From Bacteroidota bacterium (GTDB lineage Bacteria > Bacteroidota > Ignavibacteria > UBA10030 > SZUA-254): 35,439 bases of DNA. Of the stretch, positions 33,022-35,439 are shown one piece after another (within the stretch, counting starts at the first letter, position 1; every line of letters starts with the position of its first letter). The stretch spans positions 1-35,439 of the forward strand of contig JASEHD010000016.1 in NCBI GenBank assembly GCA_030019075.1. Direction: 5' to 3'. Below the pieces are notes generated by a model. It searched no databases, was not told the origin of the DNA, and worked only from the letters and a program-made list of their open reading frames with translations. The position numbers and the translations under genes were made by a program.

Positions 33022-33147
33022 GGCTGTTGAGCGAAGCGAAATCCCGCAGAACGAAGTGAAGCGGGAGGTGAAAGTGAAGGAGGATGGGAAATTGGTGATG
33101 AGAGCGAAGTGATATTCACAGCAGATTAAGCGGATTAAGGGATTGAT

Positions 33148-33168
33148 GATTTAGGATATATGATTTTG
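33148..33168. repeat. Heptamer tandem repeat (3 units)
   Basis: GATTTAG, GATATAT and GATTTTG follow each other with a 7-bp period. Confidence 0.5.
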
Positions 33169-33385
33169 AACAAACGAACAACAACGAACAAAAAAGAAAG
33201 GAGAGACATCAAACTTGAGTAGATATTCATCGTGCAGCACCGACCCCGCCATTCGGCGGGCAAGCCTGCCAGAGTTCTGTTGTGTTCTGCAGAACAGGTT
33301 GGTACCCCCGAAACGAGTTCGGGGTGACGTTGTCAAAAAGCCAGAGGCAATGGAGTTATTCTAAGTTTCCCCATTGCCCCTCAGC

Positions 33386-33427
33386 GGTGCATGGGGGTAG
33401 TGCAGAACAACTGCACCCCTATGCACC
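33386..33427 (+). repeat. Long imperfect hairpin before the last gene
   Basis: GGTGCATGGGGGTAGTGCAG (33386-33405) pairs with CTGCACCCCTATGCACC (33411-33427) around AACAA; one mismatch and a few unpaired bases interrupt the stem. It ends 23 bp before the ribosome binding site of the downstream gene. No T-tract follows, so it is not a normal terminator. Confidence 0.65.
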
Positions 33428-33464
33428 TGAAATATACAAAAATCTTTGATAAGGAGTAATTTTT

Positions 33465-35439
33465 ATGATAAACTTTATAAACATATTAAACCGGGTTATT
33501 GCAACAAGTGTTATAATATTAATTATCTCAACAATAGCAATATCTCAAACGTGGACATCATTACAGGGTCCACCCAAAGCACGCGATGTAAAAGACATCG
33601 CAGTAACTAATGATGGACAGACACTGTATGCGTGCGACAAGTCTGTTCTTTTTAAATCAACTAACGGCGGCACATTGTGGACTGCTACACAAGTAGAACT
33701 TGCTTCACCGCTTGTTGTTGTGTGCAAGCCGAACGACGCAAACAATGTTGTCGTTGGCATACAGAATTACATTAAGCTTAACACTAACGGTGGTTCCATC
33801 ACTGATTGGCAAGATGCTCTCACCAACGCCGGCACTCCCCTACGTCTTGCTGTGTCGCCGATAACCAATGCGAGTGATACAATGTATTTAGGTAGAAAAT
33901 ATTCGGCAGGTAGTTATTCTGTATATTTTAGCAGTAATGGTGGTGCTGATTGGTTTAATCGTTTCCCAAGTAGTTATGTTACCGATATTTACGACATCGC
34001 ACCATATCCAGTATTGAATACCAATTATAAGCACGTTTGGGTATGTGGCAGCGATACTGGTAATTATGCTGAAGGTACATCATTACCTAACAAACGTGGA
34101 GTGTTTTTCTCAAGGAACGCTGGAGAAAACTGGACATCAAAAGGAATGGATAGTTACAATCTGCGGGCTATTGCAATAAAGGATGCATCGCCACCAAATA
34201 TCTTTGTTGGAACAGCAGGAACACCAGCGAAATTCTTTGTGTCTATCGATACGGGCTTAACGTGGATAGAACGTACAAGCTTTAGAACTTTTAATGCAAC
34301 GGTAATCCGTGCAATAAGAGTCAGGAATAATAGTGACCTTTGGTTAGCATCGGATAAAGGACTATATCGTTCATTTGATAATGGCACCACATGGGCAAAC
34401 TTACCTATGCCGAATAATGATAACAATATATTATCATTGGTAATTGCGAAAAATGGTCAGGATTTGATCTACACAACTACTCAGAATTCAATTTACAAAA
34501 CAACAAATGCAGGAACATCGTGGAGTAGAGTAGACAGTGGTCTTGGTCGTATGCCGGTATCATCTGTTGCTGTGAGTAGTAATAACTATTGGACAGTATC
34601 GGATAAATATGATTCTCTCGGCAGGTTCGATGGCTCGAAATGGTCAATAGTTGAGCTTCATAATTTCCGTGGTAACAAAATCATACAACACCCAGATCAA
34701 ACAACATATATATATGCTACGGGTTATTCTGGCTCAGGTGTAAACCAGCGCGGCTTGTTTTATCGTAGTGTTGATAGCGGAAAGAATTACACTTCCCTAT
34801 ACACAACATCGCCATGGTCAGGTAATATATTTAATGGTATTACATTCGAACCAAACAACACTTCCTTCATTTATCTTTATGGCTATGATGTTACCGGGGC
34901 TAGCAATCCAAATTTCTATAAAATCCCTTTATATGGTGCTGGCACAAAAGAGCCATTTTCTGTTGGTGGTTCGTCTCCTCTAAACACTGTCAATGATGTT
35001 ATCGCAGTCGCTGGAACACAAATCGTTTATTATGGTTTGGATAATATTGGTGTTTACAGATCATTGTCTGGACCATCGAATGGGAACTCAGTATCTCACC
35101 AAATGACAGTACGAAGTCCTACTCTAAATGCCTCTGTCTCTACGACTACATTGTATGTAGTGGGACCATCAGGGCTCTGGCGGTGGCATGAAAATACTAT
35201 TTGGTATCCGAAACGAAACGATAATCTAAAAAAGGTAATTATGCGTCCTGGGTATACAAATTCGAAAAACCATATTGCAGTATTAGCGAATGATGGAAAC
35301 ACTATATGGTATACAGGTAACGCTGAAGCAGTGTCGCCGACATGGGTAGACGGTACGGGTGGTATTCCTAAGCTTATCTACGATATCAGTAACGTGCCAG
35401 GGGACACGACAATGGTAATAGCTGCAACAGATTGTGGGG
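33465..35439 (+). CDS. Secreted beta-propeller/BNR-repeat protein, 3' end outside window
   Basis: An open frame of 658 codons from ATG 33465 to the window edge, with AAGGAG 8 nt upstream. A signal peptide (about 1-29, with VIILIISTIAISQ) is followed by repeated Asp-box-like blocks: STNGGTLW, SSNGGADW, SRNAGENW, SIDTGLTW, SFDNGTTW, TTNAGTSW and SVDSGKNY, each after a Y/L-rich strand. This is typical of sortilin/Ycf48-like propellers found in surface and secreted proteins. The C-terminus, where a sorting domain would be, is not in the window. No catalytic motif is seen. Confidence 0.85.
   Translation, partial: MINFINILNRVIATSVIILIISTIAISQTWTSLQGPPKARDVKDIAVTNDGQTLYACDKSVLFKSTNGGTLWTATQVELASPLVVVCKPNDANNVVVGIQNYIKLNTNGGSITDWQDALTNAGTPLRLAVSPITNASDTMYLGRKYSAGSYSVYFSSNGGADWFNRFPSSYVTDIYDIAPYPVLNTNYKHVWVCGSDTGNYAEGTSLPNKRGVFFSRNAGENWTSKGMDSYNLRAIAIKDASPPNIFVGTAGTPAKFFVSIDTGLTWIERTSFRTFNATVIRAIRVRNNSDLWLASDKGLYRSFDNGTTWANLPMPNNDNNILSLVIAKNGQDLIYTTTQNSIYKTTNAGTSWSRVDSGLGRMPVSSVAVSSNNYWTVSDKYDSLGRFDGSKWSIVELHNFRGNKIIQHPDQTTYIYATGYSGSGVNQRGLFYRSVDSGKNYTSLYTTSPWSGNIFNGITFEPNNTSFIYLYGYDVTGASNPNFYKIPLYGAGTKEPFSVGGSSPLNTVNDVIAVAGTQIVYYGLDNIGVYRSLSGPSNGNSVSHQMTVRSPTLNASVSTTTLYVVGPSGLWRWHENTIWYPKRNDNLKKVIMRPGYTNSKNHIAVLANDGNTIWYTGNAEAVSPTWVDGTGGIPKLIYDISNVPGDTTMVIAATDCG

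Larger units (their letters stand above)
33022..33464. other. Gene-free, hairpin-rich intergenic region
   Basis: This 443-bp gap has no convincing gene. It holds a chain of inverted repeats: CCCGC/GCGGG (about 33044-33066), CCCGCC/GGCGGG (about 33245-33260), CCCCGAA/TTCGGGG (about 33306-33324), GGCAATGG/CCATTGCC (33346-33353, 33371-33378) and a long stem at 33386-33427, plus heptamer repeats at 33148-33168. It looks like several decayed intergenic repeat elements inserted next to each other. Confidence 0.65.

Noticed and set aside
31108-35439. The two BNR genes as one gene split by a frameshift
   Set aside because: Each has its own ribosome binding site and signal peptide, and the first ends with a complete GWN/YWIK module; 443 bp of repeat-rich sequence separates them.

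Overview
The window looks like a chromosomal segment from a low-GC bacterium of the FCB (Bacteroidota/Chlorobiota/Ignavibacteriota) group, most likely an Ignavibacteria-like lineage. This rests on three large secreted proteins ending in a type A type-IX-secretion (T9SS) sorting domain with the NYPNPFNP motif, a bacillithiol-pathway glycosyltransferase (BshA), a folP-cdaA gene pair, and promoters of the form TTG-N20-TAnATTTR that resemble the Bacteroidota -33/-7 pattern. The lineage is inferred from reading alone; no database was searched.

Layout. 1-3.2 kb (minus strand): a translation/nucleotide operon prs-rplY-pth-rpsF-ssb, with ssb cut by the window edge. 3.3-15.0 kb (minus): three giant exported proteins. 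A zinc carboxypeptidase (M14) and a Ycf48-like repeat protein form a two-gene operon and share a collinear C-terminal cassette of about 524 residues; a third T9SS protein of unknown function is transcribed alone. 15.1-15.7 kb: Fe/Mn superoxide dismutase. 16.0-23.5 kb (minus): a complete Fe-S assembly operon, rrf2-iscS-(unknown 98 aa)-sufB-sufC-sufD-sufS-sufU-sufT, whose promoter carries a sequence very like an E. coli IscR type 1 operator. 23.6-23.85 kb: a small zinc-ribbon protein. 24.0-30.1 kb (plus): bshA, a membrane-anchored metallophosphoesterase, a 39-residue basic protein, folP, cdaA (c-di-AMP synthase), pcm and miaA. 30.3 kb: tRNA-Pro(CGG). 30.5-30.9 kb: a stand-alone receiver protein. 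31.1-35.4 kb (plus): two more exported beta-propeller-like proteins, the last cut by the window edge.

How the genes work together. The centre of the window is a thiol/redox and Fe-S block: SUF assembly with two cysteine desulfurases under an Rrf2 regulator, superoxide dismutase on one side and bacillithiol synthesis on the other. The flanks hold housekeeping genes and cell-surface/secreted proteins.

Most notable non-genic content: two MITE-like elements (15779-15999 and 30102-30281) with nearly identical terminal inverted repeats but unrelated interiors; degenerate 7-bp tandem repeats at five or more places, one of which runs into the 5' end of miaA; two identical terminator hairpins 3.4 kb apart; and a hairpin-rich intergenic stretch at 33.0-33.46 kb. 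No CRISPR array, prophage, transposase or rRNA gene was seen.
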